NCBI GenBank assembly: GCA_945893045.1
Contig: CAMDEA010000023.1
Location: 1 to 64,000, forward strand
Direction: 5' to 3'
Length of the DNA stretch: 64,000 bases
Source: Planctomyces sp. SH-PL62
GTDB taxonomy: Bacteria; Planctomycetota; Planctomycetia; Planctomycetales; Planctomycetaceae
Of the stretch, positions 43,796-52,625 are shown in pieces. The position numbers were made by a program, and so were the translations under genes. How positions within the stretch are numbered: position 1 is the first letter of the stretch; each line of letters starts with the position of its first letter. The notes below the pieces were generated by a model that saw nothing but the letters and a program-made list of their open reading frames with translations, had not been told where the DNA came from and ran no database searches.

Positions 43796-43857
43796 AAGGT
43801 TTTCCCAAAAAAGATCGTCGGAAGACGAGGGCAGCGTAGGCCGCGCGGCAGGGAACC

Positions 43858-44865
43858 TCAATCGTCTCTCGCGGCGAGCGCGATCGCGCCGTGTACGACA
43901 ACCTCTTCGTCCAAAGCCGCCGGGACCAGCCGGATCGAATCGGCTAGCGGTGGAAAAACGAAACGCCGAACTTGTCGGAGCAGCGGCTCGAAGAAAAGTT
44001 CCTCGCCCATCAGCGAGACTCCGCCGCCGATCACGACGACACGCGGCGAGAGCAGCGTCACCATCTGTGCGATCCCCCAACCGAGCGCGACGTGGCCCTG
44101 ATGCAACGCCGCTTTCGCAATCTGGTTTCCGTGCGCGGCAGCCTGCGCGATTTGCTTGGCCGTCAGTTGCTCAACATCGCCGAGACATCGGCAAAGCAGA
44201 TCGTCGGTGTCATCTTCGGCGGCGGACCAATTGACGTCGATGTCTGTCGAAGCGAACCCACCGGCCGCAATCAGCGGATGCCGAACTTGTCCGGTGACGA
44301 GCGCTCGCGCCGCTGCTTCGATGCCCGGCCCGGCGGCAAGCGATTCGACGGTTGTATCCGGATCTTCCGCGAGCGGACCGGGGCGCAGATGCCCGATCTC
44401 GGCGATGGCGAGTCGCCCGGCTCCTTGCGATCGACCGTCGATGACTAATCCGCCGCCGATGCCCGTGCCGACCGTGATATAGAAGACTGTCCCGTGTCCG
44501 CGTCCCGCGCCGTAGGTCGCTTCCGCCAGCGCGGCGACGTCGCAGTCGTTGCCCAATCGCACGGGAACGCCGAACGCTTCGCGAGTCCAATCGACGATCG
44601 GGAAGTCAGTCCAACCCTCGACTTGATGGCTGGTGATAACTCGGCCAGTCGCCGAGTTCACCGGGCCGCCGAAGCCGTAGCCGATGCGTTCAATCGGGTA
44701 TTTGTCGAACAGTAGGCGTCCAGCTCCGATAATCTGCTCGCGAATCCCGTCCGCTCCGCGCGCGCGTTCGACAGTTCTCCGTTCCAGTGCGATCAACGGC
44801 GGACCGTCGCCTGTGCCGACTCCAAGTTGCAATTTCGTGCCACCAATTTCGATGCCGAGGAACAT
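43858..44865 (-). CDS. ROK-family sugar kinase-like protein
   Basis: From the ATG at 44865 it encodes 335 residues; the upstream extension is not conserved-looking. The phosphate-binding motif FLGIEIGGTKLQLGVG is at the N-terminus, with VRLGNDCDVAALAEATYGAG and ITVGTGIGGGLVIDGRSQGA in the middle, and VVVIGGGVSLMGEELFFEPL near the end. These are ROK features, so a hexokinase-like kinase or a regulator lacking the HTH is expected. It has GHLRPG at the metal-ligand position, but the usual CxCGxxGCxE zinc motif is absent; the place is taken by PLAEDPDTTVESLAAGPG. It is a single gene, convergent with none, upstream of a composite palindromic element. Confidence 0.88.
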   Translation of the reverse strand: MFLGIEIGGTKLQLGVGTGDGPPLIALERRTVERARGADGIREQIIGAGRLLFDKYPIERIGYGFGGPVNSATGRVITSHQVEGWTDFPIVDWTREAFGVPVRLGNDCDVAALAEATYGAGRGHGTVFYITVGTGIGGGLVIDGRSQGAGRLAIAEIGHLRPGPLAEDPDTTVESLAAGPGIEAAARALVTGQVRHPLIAAGGFASTDIDVNWSAAEDDTDDLLCRCLGDVEQLTAKQIAQAAAHGNQIAKAALHQGHVALGWGIAQMVTLLSPRVVVIGGGVSLMGEELFFEPLLRQVRRFVFPPLADSIRLVPAALDEEVVVHGAIALAARDD

Positions 44866-44980
44866 GGCTGTCTCGCTGAGGAAAGTTGTGCGCGGACTGT
44901 ACGAGCGCCGCGCGGGTTTGGGAAATCGGCTGTCGGCTGTCGGTCCGCGACAGAATCGGTATTCTGCCACACGACGTCAG

Positions 44981-45117
44981 AGCGTGTGGCATTCCCGCCA
45001 CCGACCTTGCGTCGGTGGTTCCCGCGCTTCTGCACTACTCTCGAAACAACTCGAGGCTGGCGTAGTGCAAAAGCGCGGGAACCACCGAGATGAACTCGGT
45101 GGCGTGACAAACACGCT
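44981..45117. repeat. composite palindromic element with GTGGTTCCCGCGCTTC arms, copy 2
   Basis: Inner arms at 45015-45038 and 45062-45085 (one mismatch), flanking CCACCGA/TCGGTGG hairpins, and outer AGCGTGT/ACACGCT ends (44981-44987, 45111-45117). It lies 20 bases before the McsB start, so it would be part of its leader. Copy 1 is at 26073-26216. Confidence 0.85.
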
Positions 45118-45137
45118 CGCACGGAAGGAGACCGATC

Positions 45138-46205
45138 GTGGATTTGGATGCACTTGCTCAACACTGTGGCGAATGGCTGCGCGGCACGGGGCCGGAATCG
45201 GACATTGTCATGTCCAGCCGGATTCGGCTGGCTCGCAACCTGGCCGACTTCCCGTTTCCCAGCAAAGCCGATGAGGCCGCGAAGGCCGAGATCGTCGGAC
45301 TGATCCGCGATCGCGTCAGCGTGCTGCCGTTGCGGCACAATTTGGAGTTCCTGCCGGTCAGCGACATGGATTCGTTGGATCGGCAGTTCCTGGTCGAACG
45401 GCAGCTCATCAGCCGCGAGCATTCCGAAGCCGCCGGCCCGCGCGGCGTCGCGGTCAGCGATGAGGAAAACATCAGCCTGATGGTCAACGAGGAAGACCAT
45501 CTGCGGATGCAAGTCATTCACAGCGGCTTCGCGCTCGACGACTGCTGGCAAGAGATCAATCGCATCGACGACCTGCTCAGCCGCGAAGTGACATTCGCCT
45601 TCGACGATCGCTTGGGCTATCTGACCGCCTGCCCGACGAACGTCGGCACCGGCATTCGCGTCAGCGTGATGCTACATCTGCCGGGGCTGGTGCTCACGAA
45701 AGACCTTCAGAAAGTCTTTCAGGCGTTGCAGCGGCTGCGGCTGGCGGTGCGCGGCTTGTACGGCGAGGGCAGTCAAGCGATGGGCGACTTCTATCAAGTC
45801 TCCAACCAAGTCACGCTCGGCCACAGCGAAGAGTCGTTGATTCAAATGGTGCAGGAGGTCATCCCGTCGATTCTGAAGTACGAACGACGTGCTCGCGAAA
45901 CGCTGCTGCACGACAACCGTGAAGGACTGCACGATCAGATCTCACGAGCGTTCGGCATCCTGAGCAGCGCGCAGACCATCACCTCAGAGGAGACTCTGCA
46001 TCTGTTGTCGAGCGTGCGGCTGGGAATCAACCTCGGCCTGATCGGCAAGCTGGAGATTCCGACGATCAACGAGCTGCTGATCACAACTCAGCCGGCGCAT
46101 CTGCAAAAGGTGCGGCAGCGGCAGTTGGAATCCGCCGAACGCAACGTCGCCCGCGCGACGCTGCTGCGACAGCGGCTAGGCACGCGACCGCACGAGCAGA
46201 ACTGA
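45138..46205 (+). CDS. mcsB: protein arginine kinase McsB
   Basis: Encodes 355 residues, the normal length. It phosphorylates arginine residues in proteins and in Firmicutes marks them for ClpCP. The ATP-guanido phosphotransferase fold shows IVMSSRIRLARNLADFPFPS near the N-terminus, the NEED loop LMVNEEDHLRMQVIHSGF near residue 113, and the catalytic cysteine in LTACPTNVGTGIRVSVMLHL near residue 165. The C-terminal part has RRARETLLHDNREGLHDQIS. The GTP/ATP-binding arginines are present. In Firmicutes mcsB sits with ctsR, mcsA and clpC; none is adjacent here, as is usual for planctomycetes. Two Hsp20 genes lie 2 kb downstream. The start is the GTG at 45138. Confidence 0.93.
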   Translation: MDLDALAQHCGEWLRGTGPESDIVMSSRIRLARNLADFPFPSKADEAAKAEIVGLIRDRVSVLPLRHNLEFLPVSDMDSLDRQFLVERQLISREHSEAAGPRGVAVSDEENISLMVNEEDHLRMQVIHSGFALDDCWQEINRIDDLLSREVTFAFDDRLGYLTACPTNVGTGIRVSVMLHLPGLVLTKDLQKVFQALQRLRLAVRGLYGEGSQAMGDFYQVSNQVTLGHSEESLIQMVQEVIPSILKYERRARETLLHDNREGLHDQISRAFGILSSAQTITSEETLHLLSSVRLGINLGLIGKLEIPTINELLITTQPAHLQKVRQRQLESAERNVARATLLRQRLGTRPHEQN

Positions 46206-46214
46206 TGCGCTCTT

Positions 46215-46286
46215 TCCGCGCTCGTAGTGACCGCATTTATGCGGTCTTCCCAGAGACCCGATAAATCGGGTCACTACGAGCGCGGA
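46215..46286. repeat. palindromic doublet with GTAGTGACC arms
   Basis: Perfect 18-base outer arms at 46215-46232 and 46269-46286, containing GTAG (46224) and CTAC (46274). Each arm continues into its own hairpin (ACCGCATTTATGCGGT and ACCCGATAAATCGGGT). It lies between convergent genes, ten bases after the McsB stop. Confidence 0.85.
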
Positions 46287-46290
46287 CGAA

Positions 46291-46884
46291 TCACTCCGCT
46301 GGCTGTCCAGTGAAGTAGTTGGGCTCGTTACCGGGCCGCCATTTGATATTGCAGCCGATGCTCGGTCGTTGGCCCTCTTCGATGGCATGTCCCGCCAGAA
46401 CTGCATCGCACGCGGCGCGCAGGTGTGAGCCGTTCACGGGGACTCCGTTGGTCGGCCGGCTGTCGTCGAACTGGCCGCGATAGACCAGACGCTGCGAACC
46501 GTCGAACAGGAACAGGTCCGGCGTGCAGGCCGCTCGATAGGCTTTCGCGACCGACTGTGTTTCGTCGAACAAGTACGGAAACGCATACCCGGCCGATTCG
46601 GCTTCGGTTTTCATCTTGTCGGGGGCGTCGGCTGGATACGCCTTCGCGTCGTTCGGGTTGATTGCCACGATCGCGATCCCCTGAGCTTGATACTCGCGAG
46701 CGAACTTGGCGAACTCCGGCCGGATGTGAACCACGAATGGGCAATGGTTGCAGATGAACGCGACCAGCAAGCCTTTCGAGCCTTTGAACTCTTTGAGCGA
46801 GACGACTCGCCCATCGACATTCGGCAGAGAGAAATCGGGAGCCACGGTTCCCAGCGGCAACATGGTGGAAGCGGTTTTGACCAT
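46291..46884 (-). CDS. thioredoxin-like (redoxin) protein
   Basis: From the ATG at 46884 it encodes 197 residues. The AhpC/TSA-like redoxin fold starts MLPLGTVAPDFSLPNVDGRV and has the active site LVAFICNHCPFVVHIRPEF near residue 44, a CxxC of the form CNHC. IAIVAINPNDAKAYPADAPD and YLFDETQSVAKAYRAACTPD are typical of the YfkN/ResA-type planctomycete thioredoxins, with the cis-proline replaced by CTPD. There is no signal peptide, so it is cytosolic. It may reduce disulfides or peroxides. It lies on the same strand as coaD, 80 bases downstream, with a palindromic element between them. Confidence 0.9.
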   Translation of the reverse strand: MVKTASTMLPLGTVAPDFSLPNVDGRVVSLKEFKGSKGLLVAFICNHCPFVVHIRPEFAKFAREYQAQGIAIVAINPNDAKAYPADAPDKMKTEAESAGYAFPYLFDETQSVAKAYRAACTPDLFLFDGSQRLVYRGQFDDSRPTNGVPVNGSHLRAACDAVLAGHAIEEGQRPSIGCNIKWRPGNEPNYFTGQPAE

Positions 46885-46916
46885 CAGAAGTCTCCTTAAG
46901 TTTCGTTGCGAGAAAA

Positions 46917-46967
46917 GTAGCCGAGTCACTCCGTGACTCGATTCGAGTCACGGAGTGACTCGGCTAC
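46917..46967. repeat. GTAG...CTAC palindromic doublet, perfect 24-base arms
   Basis: Arms at 46917-46940 and 46944-46967 are exact complements (GTAGCCGAGTCACTCCGTGA...). The TAG in the right end, read on the minus strand (46966-46964), is the stop codon of coaD. Confidence 0.92.
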
Positions 46968-47485
46968 TGTGGTTGTCGATCGGGGTATTTCGCCAGCAGC
47001 GGTGCAATGATCTCGCGCGGCAAAAACGATTTGAGTTGCTCCGCCGTGTTGCCTCGCCCCAGGCTGGCGATCTGCTTGATGAGGCTGCTGGAGATGTGCG
47101 AATACTTTTCACTAGCCATCAGGAAGACCGTTTCGATGGCCGGATCCAGAGCACGGTTGGCCAACGTCATCGTGAATTCGAGTTCGATATCGGTCAGCGT
47201 TCGCACACCGCGGAGCATCACGGCCGCTCCGCACTCACGCACGAAGTTCACGGTCAGTCCCGCGAAGCACTTCACTTCGACGTTCTGAAGCGGAGCGAGG
47301 ACTTGCCGGCACATCGACTCCCGTTCTTCCGGAGTCAGGAGCGGATTCTTTTCCGGGTTGAGTCCGATCCCCACAGTCAGCTTATCGAACAGACCCGCCC
47401 CACGGCGGATGATGTCGAGGTGCCCCAGCGTGAGCGGGTCAAAGCTGCCGACGTAAACAGCGTGATGCGGATTCAACTCGGACAT
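46964..47485 (-). CDS. coaD: phosphopantetheine adenylyltransferase
   Basis: Encodes 173 residues, slightly longer than the usual 160. The enzyme transfers AMP from ATP to 4'-phosphopantetheine, the fourth step of coenzyme A synthesis. The nucleotide motif AVYVGSFDPLTLGHLDIIRR carries the (T/H)xGH site. VMLRGVRTLTDIELEFTMTL and FLMASEKYSHISSSLIKQIA are the other conserved blocks. It is hexameric and cytosolic in other bacteria. The stop codon belongs to the GTAG palindrome that follows. The start is the ATG at 47485. It is a housekeeping gene with no sign of transfer. Confidence 0.96.
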   Translation of the reverse strand: MSELNPHHAVYVGSFDPLTLGHLDIIRRGAGLFDKLTVGIGLNPEKNPLLTPEERESMCRQVLAPLQNVEVKCFAGLTVNFVRECGAAVMLRGVRTLTDIELEFTMTLANRALDPAIETVFLMASEKYSHISSSLIKQIASLGRGNTAEQLKSFLPREIIAPLLAKYPDRQPQ

Positions 47486-47576
47486 GATCCCCTTTCGGCC
47501 TCACTTGGCGGGAGTCAGCGTTCATGGCAGCAGCTTAGCCAATGCTCTCCAACCGAGCGAATCTCGTGAGACTTTC

Positions 47577-47651
47577 AGGCGAGCGGGGCGGCGTCAGCCC
47601 CCCGGTTGAGTTCAACGCGGAACCGAGGGGCTGACGCCGCCCCGCTCGCCT
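47577..47651. repeat. palindromic element, GGCGAGCGGGGCGGCGTCA family, copy 3
   Basis: Perfect 25-base arms at 47577-47601 and 47627-47651. It lies in the 340-base gap between divergent coaD and the first Hsp20 gene. Apart from promoters, I see nothing else in that gap. Confidence 0.92.
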
Positions 47652-47825
47652 GTCTGACTCATGCAACCTTGGCAGTCGAGTCGCCCGCCTGCCAATGTGC
47701 GACTTGGCAGGTAACTGCCTTTCTGAAAAGACCTTGAGAGCCGCAAACCCAACTCGCGAAACACTCGGCACACTCTTTGCCTTTGCGACGAACGGCTACT
47801 TTCATCTGTCAATCGGAGAACAATC

Positions 47826-48269
47826 ATGGCCCTCTTCCGTTGGGGACACAGTTGGGACGCCTTTCACGATCTGGAACGGGAAGTCGATCGCCTGCTGCAA
47901 AGTGTGAATCTGTCGTTCCAGGGTTTGCGATTCGGACGCCAGTACCCGCCGGTCAATTTGTACGAACTGCCGACTGAGTACCTCATCACTGCCGAACTGC
48001 CGGGGGTCAAATCCGAGGAGTTAGAACTGACGATCGCCAACGGCGTGCTCTCCCTGACCGGTCGTCACGCCAGTCCGGAAGGGACGGCCGAGGAACGTTT
48101 CCGCCGCCAAGAGCGTCCACGCGGAGTCTGGCAGCGATCCATCTCGCTTCCCGATCGCGTCAAGGCAGACAGCCTCTCGGCCGAGTTCGTCAACGGCATC
48201 TTGAAAGTGCATCTGCCCAAGGCCGAAGAGGTCAAACCTCGCCAAATTCCCGTTGCGTTCGGAACCTAG
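47826..48269 (+). CDS. Hsp20 small heat-shock protein
   Basis: Encodes 147 residues. The alpha-crystallin domain covers about residues 40-140: YELPTEYLITAELPGVKSEE, LELTIANGVLSLTGRHASPE, RQERPRGVWQRSISLPDRVK, and ADSLSAEFVNGILKVHLPKA with the GIL motif. The C-terminal extension is short and contains RQIPVAF, an IxI/V-like anchor. It is an ATP-independent chaperone that holds unfolding proteins. A second Hsp20 gene lies 117 bases downstream in the same direction, so the two form an operon with a palindromic element between them. Heat-shock control is likely but I do not see a CIRCE element. Confidence 0.95.
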   Translation: MALFRWGHSWDAFHDLEREVDRLLQSVNLSFQGLRFGRQYPPVNLYELPTEYLITAELPGVKSEELELTIANGVLSLTGRHASPEGTAEERFRRQERPRGVWQRSISLPDRVKADSLSAEFVNGILKVHLPKAEEVKPRQIPVAFGT

Positions 48270-48288
48270 CCAGTGACATTTGAGGTAA

Positions 48289-48352
48289 CCGCGTTTCGCC
48301 AGAACGCGGGCGATTTACGACATCTTCACTCCCGCGTTCTGGCGAAACGCGG
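48289..48352. repeat. perfect 22-bp inverted repeat between Hsp20 genes
   Basis: Arms at 48289-48310 and 48331-48352 are exact complements (CCGCGTTTCGCCAGAACGCG...). In the leader of the second Hsp20 gene it could form a hairpin that alters mRNA stability. Confidence 0.88.
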
Positions 48353-48386
48353 CGACGAATTTCCAATCGTTTCCACGAGGCTTGTC

Positions 48387-48785
48387 ATGACCACCGAACT
48401 GACTCAAACCGCCAAGAACGGAAACACTCCGGCTCCGCATCCGCCGGTTGAACGATTGGTCTTCACCCCGCCGATCGACATCTACGAGACGGATGAAGGA
48501 CTGGTCCTACGAGCCGACTTGCCCGGCGTGTCGCTCGACACTTTGGAACTGCAAGTGCAGGACAACAAACTGACGTTGTTCGGCCGCATGGAGCAGGTCG
48601 TGCCAGAAAACGCTCGGTTGCTGCACCAGGAATACGAGACCGGAGACTTCCTCCGATCATTCATCCTGAGCGACGAAGTCGATCACCAACACATTGCCGC
48701 CAAACTCAACAATGGCGTGTTGGAAGTCGTCCTCCCAAAGGCTGACAAACCCCAGCCACGACGGATTCCAGTGGCCACGTCCTGA
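48387..48785 (+). CDS. Hsp20 small heat-shock protein
   Basis: From the ATG at 48387 it encodes 132 residues; an upstream open frame passes through the palindrome and is not real. The alpha-crystallin domain: [20 protein letters not shown] near residues 31-50, [40 protein letters not shown], and [14 protein letters not shown] with the GVL motif. The end PRRIPVATS gives an IxV-type motif. It differs strongly from the first Hsp20, so the two probably form mixed or distinct assemblies. It is followed by a strong intrinsic terminator. Confidence 0.95.
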   Translation: MTTELTQTAKNGNTPAPHPPVERLVFTPPIDIYETDEGLVLRADLPGVSLDTLELQVQDNKLTLFGRMEQVVPENARLLHQEYETGDFLRSFILSDEVDHQHIAAKLNNGVLEVVLPKADKPQPRRIPVATS

Positions 48786-48831
48786 CCGAGTTCGGTTTTC
48801 AACCGAGAACCGCATGTCGACGGCATCAAGA

Positions 48832-48862
48832 AGCCCGGCTCTAAAAAGCCGGGCTTTTTTAT
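48832..48862 (+). terminator. intrinsic terminator after Hsp20 operon
   Basis: AAGCCCGGCT (48832-48841) pairs perfectly with AGCCGGGCTT (48848-48857) around a 6-base loop and is followed by a T run. This is the cleanest terminator in the window. Confidence 0.9.
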
Positions 48863-48983
48863 GCGCGATCCCGACCCGCCGCACGGCTTGCCTTGTGAGA
48901 TGCGAGGGACTCGTCAGGCAACTAAACTCGTGCCATAAATCGGCCGCCTCAAGGCGGGACTACGAACTTGGAAGGAGCCGCTC

Positions 48984-51900
48984 ATGAACGCGCCGCGTCC
49001 GTTTGCTCATCTGCATTGCCACTCACAGTACTCGATGCTTGATGGAGCCAATCGCTTGCCGGACCTCGTGGCCAAGGTGAAGGCCGAGGGAATGAACTCC
49101 GTCGCGATCACCGATCACGGGAATTTGTACGGGGCATTTGAGTTCTACGAACTGTGCCGCGAAGAAGGGATCAAGCCGATCGTCGGCTACGAGGCGTATG
49201 TCGCTCCCGGCAATCGCCGCGACCGCGGGGCGACGAAGATGAAGGAGGCCAGCTTTCATCTGACGCTGCTGGCGATGAATAAGACCGGGTACTTCAACCT
49301 CGTCAAGCTGGCTTCGATGGCGTACCTCGAAGGCTTTTATTACCGGCCGCGCATCGACAAGGAAATCTTGAAGGCTCACAGCGAGGGGTTGATTTGCCTG
49401 TCCGGCTGCGCGGCGTCGGAGTTGTCGCAGTATCTGCTCGGCGAGCGGATGGACGATGCCAAGAAACTGATCGAGTGGTACATCGCGACGTTCGGCGACC
49501 GCTTCTACATGGAGATTCAGAACGCCGGCTTAGAGATTCAAAAACAGTGCATGGACCCGACGGTGGATCTGGCTCGGAAGTATGGGCTGCCGCTGGTCGC
49601 GACGAATGACGCGCACTACCTCAACAAGGAAGACGCCGCCGCTCACGACGTGCTGCTGTGTGTCAGCACGCACACGACGGTCAACGACGAGAAGCGGATG
49701 CGGATGAACTGCGATCAGTTCTACGTCCGCTCGCCGGAGGAAATGTACGCGGCGTTTCCAGGCTTCGACGAAGCGGTGAAGATGTCGCAAGTCATTGCCG
49801 ACCGTGTCGATATCCAACTGGATCGGAACCCGCGGCACTATCCGAAGTTTGCTCCGCCGGACGGGCTGACCGACACTGAGTATCTCCGCAAGCTCTGCGA
49901 AGAACGTCTGCCGCTGCGCTACGGCGACGAACTTTCCGAAGTGCATCGCGCGCGGCTGCATTTCGAGTTGGCCGTTATCGAGAAGATGGGCTACTCGTCG
50001 TACTTCCTGATCGTGTGGGACTTCGTGCGGTTCGCGGAAGAGAACGACATTCCGGCGGGGGCGCGCGGGTCAGCGTGCGGAGCGATCGTCGCGTACTTGC
50101 TTGGCCTCAGCCACGTCTGCCCGTTGAAGTACGACTTGCTGTTCGAGCGATTCCTCGATCCCAGCCGCACCGAGCCGCCGGATATCGACATCGACTTCTG
50201 TTGGAATGGACGCCAGGCGGTCATCGACTACACCAAACGCAAATACGGCGCGGCCAACGTCGCGCAGATCGGCACGTTCGGCACGCTCAAGGCCAAGCTG
50301 GCGATCCGCGATGTCGGCCGAGCACTCGGCGTCCCGCTGGTGCGCGTCAACGAAATCGCCGGAGCCGTGCCGGATGAACTCAACATCAAGCTCAAAGATG
50401 CGATCGAGCAGTCGCCCGACTTGAAGGAGGCTTACAACTCAGATCCCGAAATCAAGAAGCTGCTGGACATCGCCCAAAGGCTGGAAGGCTTGTCGCGCAG
50501 TGCCGGCACGCACGCGGCCGGGGTCGTCGTCAGCGACGCGCCAATCGTCAATTACATCCCGCTGCAAACGATCTCCGGACGCGAAGACGTCGTCACGCAA
50601 TGGGATGGCCCGCACGTCGAGAAGGCCGGCCTGCTCAAGATGGATTTTCTCGGCCTGCGGAACCTCACGATCCTGCACAAGTCGGTGCAGAACGTGAAGA
50701 AGCACAAGGGCCTGGACATCAACCCGATCAAACTGCCGCTCGACGATGAGGCCACGTTCGCGCTGCTGCAACGGGGCGAAACGAAAGGCATCTTCCAGTT
50801 CGAGTCCGGCGGCATCCGCGACCTGCTCACGAAGATGAAGCCGGACAAATTCGCCGACATTATCGCCACGTCCGCGTTGTACCGCCCCGGCCCGCTCGAA
50901 GGGGGCATGGTCATGGACTACGTCGATGTGAAGCACGGCCGCAAAGCGCCGAGCAAATACCATCCGCTGGTCGATGAGGTGCTCGCCGAAACCTACGGCG
51001 TGATGGTCTACCAAGAGCAGGTGATGCGGATTCTGAACCGCGTCGGCGGCATCGAACTGGCCGACGCCTACAAATGCATCAAGGCGATCAGCAAGAAAAA
51101 AGAAAAGATCATCTCCAGTTACTATGAGGCTTACGTCAAAGGGGCGGTCGAACGCGGCGTGTCCGAGCGGCTCGCGCAAGACCTCTTTGAACTCATCAAG
51201 AAGTTCGCCGGCTACGGCTTCAACAAATCACACTCGACGGCGTACGGCGCGCTCTCGTACCAGACGGCGTACCTGAAAGCTCACTTCCCAACCGAGTTCA
51301 TGGCCGCGCTGCTGACCTGCGGCATGGACACCTCGTCGCGAATCAGCGAACACACCGATGACGCGCGGCGCATGGGCATCACGGTCCTGCCGCCGGACAT
51401 CAATCGGTCCGAGTTGGAATTTACGGTGGCCTCCGACAATTCACTGAGCTTTGGCCTCGGTGCGATCAAGGGCCTCGGCGAACAAGCGGTCCTCGCAATC
51501 GTCGCCGAACGCCAAGCCAACGGTCCGTACAAAGACATCTTCGCTCTGGCCGAGCGGCTCGACCCAAAAGTCATCCAAAAGGGAACGCTCGAAATTCTGA
51601 TTAAGGCCGGAGCACTCGACTCACTCGGCCCGAACCCCGCCCAGCACATGGCCGCCGTCGAACGCGCCGTCGCCGGTGCCGCTTCTCGGCAGAAGGACAA
51701 ACAACGCGGACAGAAGAATCTCTTCGGCGGCGATGACGATGAGGCTCCAGCATCAACCGCCAACGGGCAACCGGCCGGAACGACGTCGCTGCCCGAAGCA
51801 CCCGCTTGGACGCACTCGCAACGGCTGGCCGCTGAAAAGGAAGTCTTTGGCTTCTACCTCACCAGTCATCCGCTGACCCAGGTGGCCGACAAGCTCGAAA

Positions 51901-52532
51901 AGCACGCGACGCACACCAACAAACAACTGGGCGATATGGAAGACGGCAGCGAAGTGCTGATCGGTGGGATGATCGCCAGCATCAAGAAAGCTCAAACGAA
52001 AAAGCCCAGCCGCAACGGGCACAGCAAGTACGTCAACTTCGATCTCGAAGACCCGACCGGCATCGTCCGCTGCATCATGTGGCCCGAAGACTTCGCCCGC
52101 CTCGGCGACAAAGTCCTGCCCGAAGCGGTCGTGTTCCTCAAAGGCAAAGTCGATCGCCGCAGCCGCGAACCCAACGTGATCGTCAACCAACTCTTCACCA
52201 TCGAAGAAGCCGACAAGAACTTCACAAGCCAAATCGCGATCAACTTCAAACGCGGCCTGCACGGCGAACGGGAGATGACGCGAACCAAACAAATCCTCGA
52301 AAGCCATCCCGGTAAAACCGACGTCATCCTGATCGTGGACACGCCGGACCCCAACGACTCGCACCAACACCTGCGCTACGTCCTCAGCACCTCGAGCCAA
52401 TTCAAGGTGAGCTGCAACGCCGACCTGCAATCCGAACTCCATACGCTCCTTGGCCGTGAACACATTCAGCTCATCACACCGCCGAAAGAAACGCGGATGC
52501 GAAGCGCGGGGGCGACGTCGATTGGGAGATAG
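48984..52532 (+). CDS. dnaE: DNA polymerase III alpha subunit
   Basis: Encodes 1182 residues, normal for DnaE1. It is the replicative polymerase catalytic subunit. The PHP domain opens the protein (FAHLHCHSQYSMLDGANRLP). The polymerase core has PAGARGSACGAIVAYLLGLS and the catalytic acidic motif EPPDIDIDFCWNGRQAV near residues 398-414. GYGFNKSHSTAYGALSYQTA and AHFPTEFMAALLTCGMD mark the C-terminal part of the thumb and fingers. A helix-hairpin-helix region and an OB fold (SEVLIGGMIASIKKAQTKKP) complete it. RBS GGAAGGAG lies eight bases before the ATG. It is a monocistronic housekeeping gene. Confidence 0.97.
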   Translation: MNAPRPFAHLHCHSQYSMLDGANRLPDLVAKVKAEGMNSVAITDHGNLYGAFEFYELCREEGIKPIVGYEAYVAPGNRRDRGATKMKEASFHLTLLAMNKTGYFNLVKLASMAYLEGFYYRPRIDKEILKAHSEGLICLSGCAASELSQYLLGERMDDAKKLIEWYIATFGDRFYMEIQNAGLEIQKQCMDPTVDLARKYGLPLVATNDAHYLNKEDAAAHDVLLCVSTHTTVNDEKRMRMNCDQFYVRSPEEMYAAFPGFDEAVKMSQVIADRVDIQLDRNPRHYPKFAPPDGLTDTEYLRKLCEERLPLRYGDELSEVHRARLHFELAVIEKMGYSSYFLIVWDFVRFAEENDIPAGARGSACGAIVAYLLGLSHVCPLKYDLLFERFLDPSRTEPPDIDIDFCWNGRQAVIDYTKRKYGAANVAQIGTFGTLKAKLAIRDVGRALGVPLVRVNEIAGAVPDELNIKLKDAIEQSPDLKEAYNSDPEIKKLLDIAQRLEGLSRSAGTHAAGVVVSDAPIVNYIPLQTISGREDVVTQWDGPHVEKAGLLKMDFLGLRNLTILHKSVQNVKKHKGLDINPIKLPLDDEATFALLQRGETKGIFQFESGGIRDLLTKMKPDKFADIIATSALYRPGPLEGGMVMDYVDVKHGRKAPSKYHPLVDEVLAETYGVMVYQEQVMRILNRVGGIELADAYKCIKAISKKKEKIISSYYEAYVKGAVERGVSERLAQDLFELIKKFAGYGFNKSHSTAYGALSYQTAYLKAHFPTEFMAALLTCGMDTSSRISEHTDDARRMGITVLPPDINRSELEFTVASDNSLSFGLGAIKGLGEQAVLAIVAERQANGPYKDIFALAERLDPKVIQKGTLEILIKAGALDSLGPNPAQHMAAVERAVAGAASRQKDKQRGQKNLFGGDDDEAPASTANGQPAGTTSLPEAPAWTHSQRLAAEKEVFGFYLTSHPLTQVADKLEKHATHTNKQLGDMEDGSEVLIGGMIASIKKAQTKKPSRNGHSKYVNFDLEDPTGIVRCIMWPEDFARLGDKVLPEAVVFLKGKVDRRSREPNVIVNQLFTIEEADKNFTSQIAINFKRGLHGEREMTRTKQILESHPGKTDVILIVDTPDPNDSHQHLRYVLSTSSQFKVSCNADLQSELHTLLGREHIQLITPPKETRMRSAGATSIGR

Positions 52533-52625
52533 ACAAGATGCCGTCCAATGATCGCCCTCTTTCGACGTGAAACGGCTTGTCGTATGCTGGCTGCCGTTGG
52601 CTCGGACGCGGACGGAGAATGAATC

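Noticed and set aside
47652-47825. A CIRCE or other heat-shock operator before the Hsp20 genes
   Set aside because: No TTAGCACTC-N9-GAGTGCTAA-like repeat is present; a CTTGAGA at about 47730 is too weak to call a sigma32 site.
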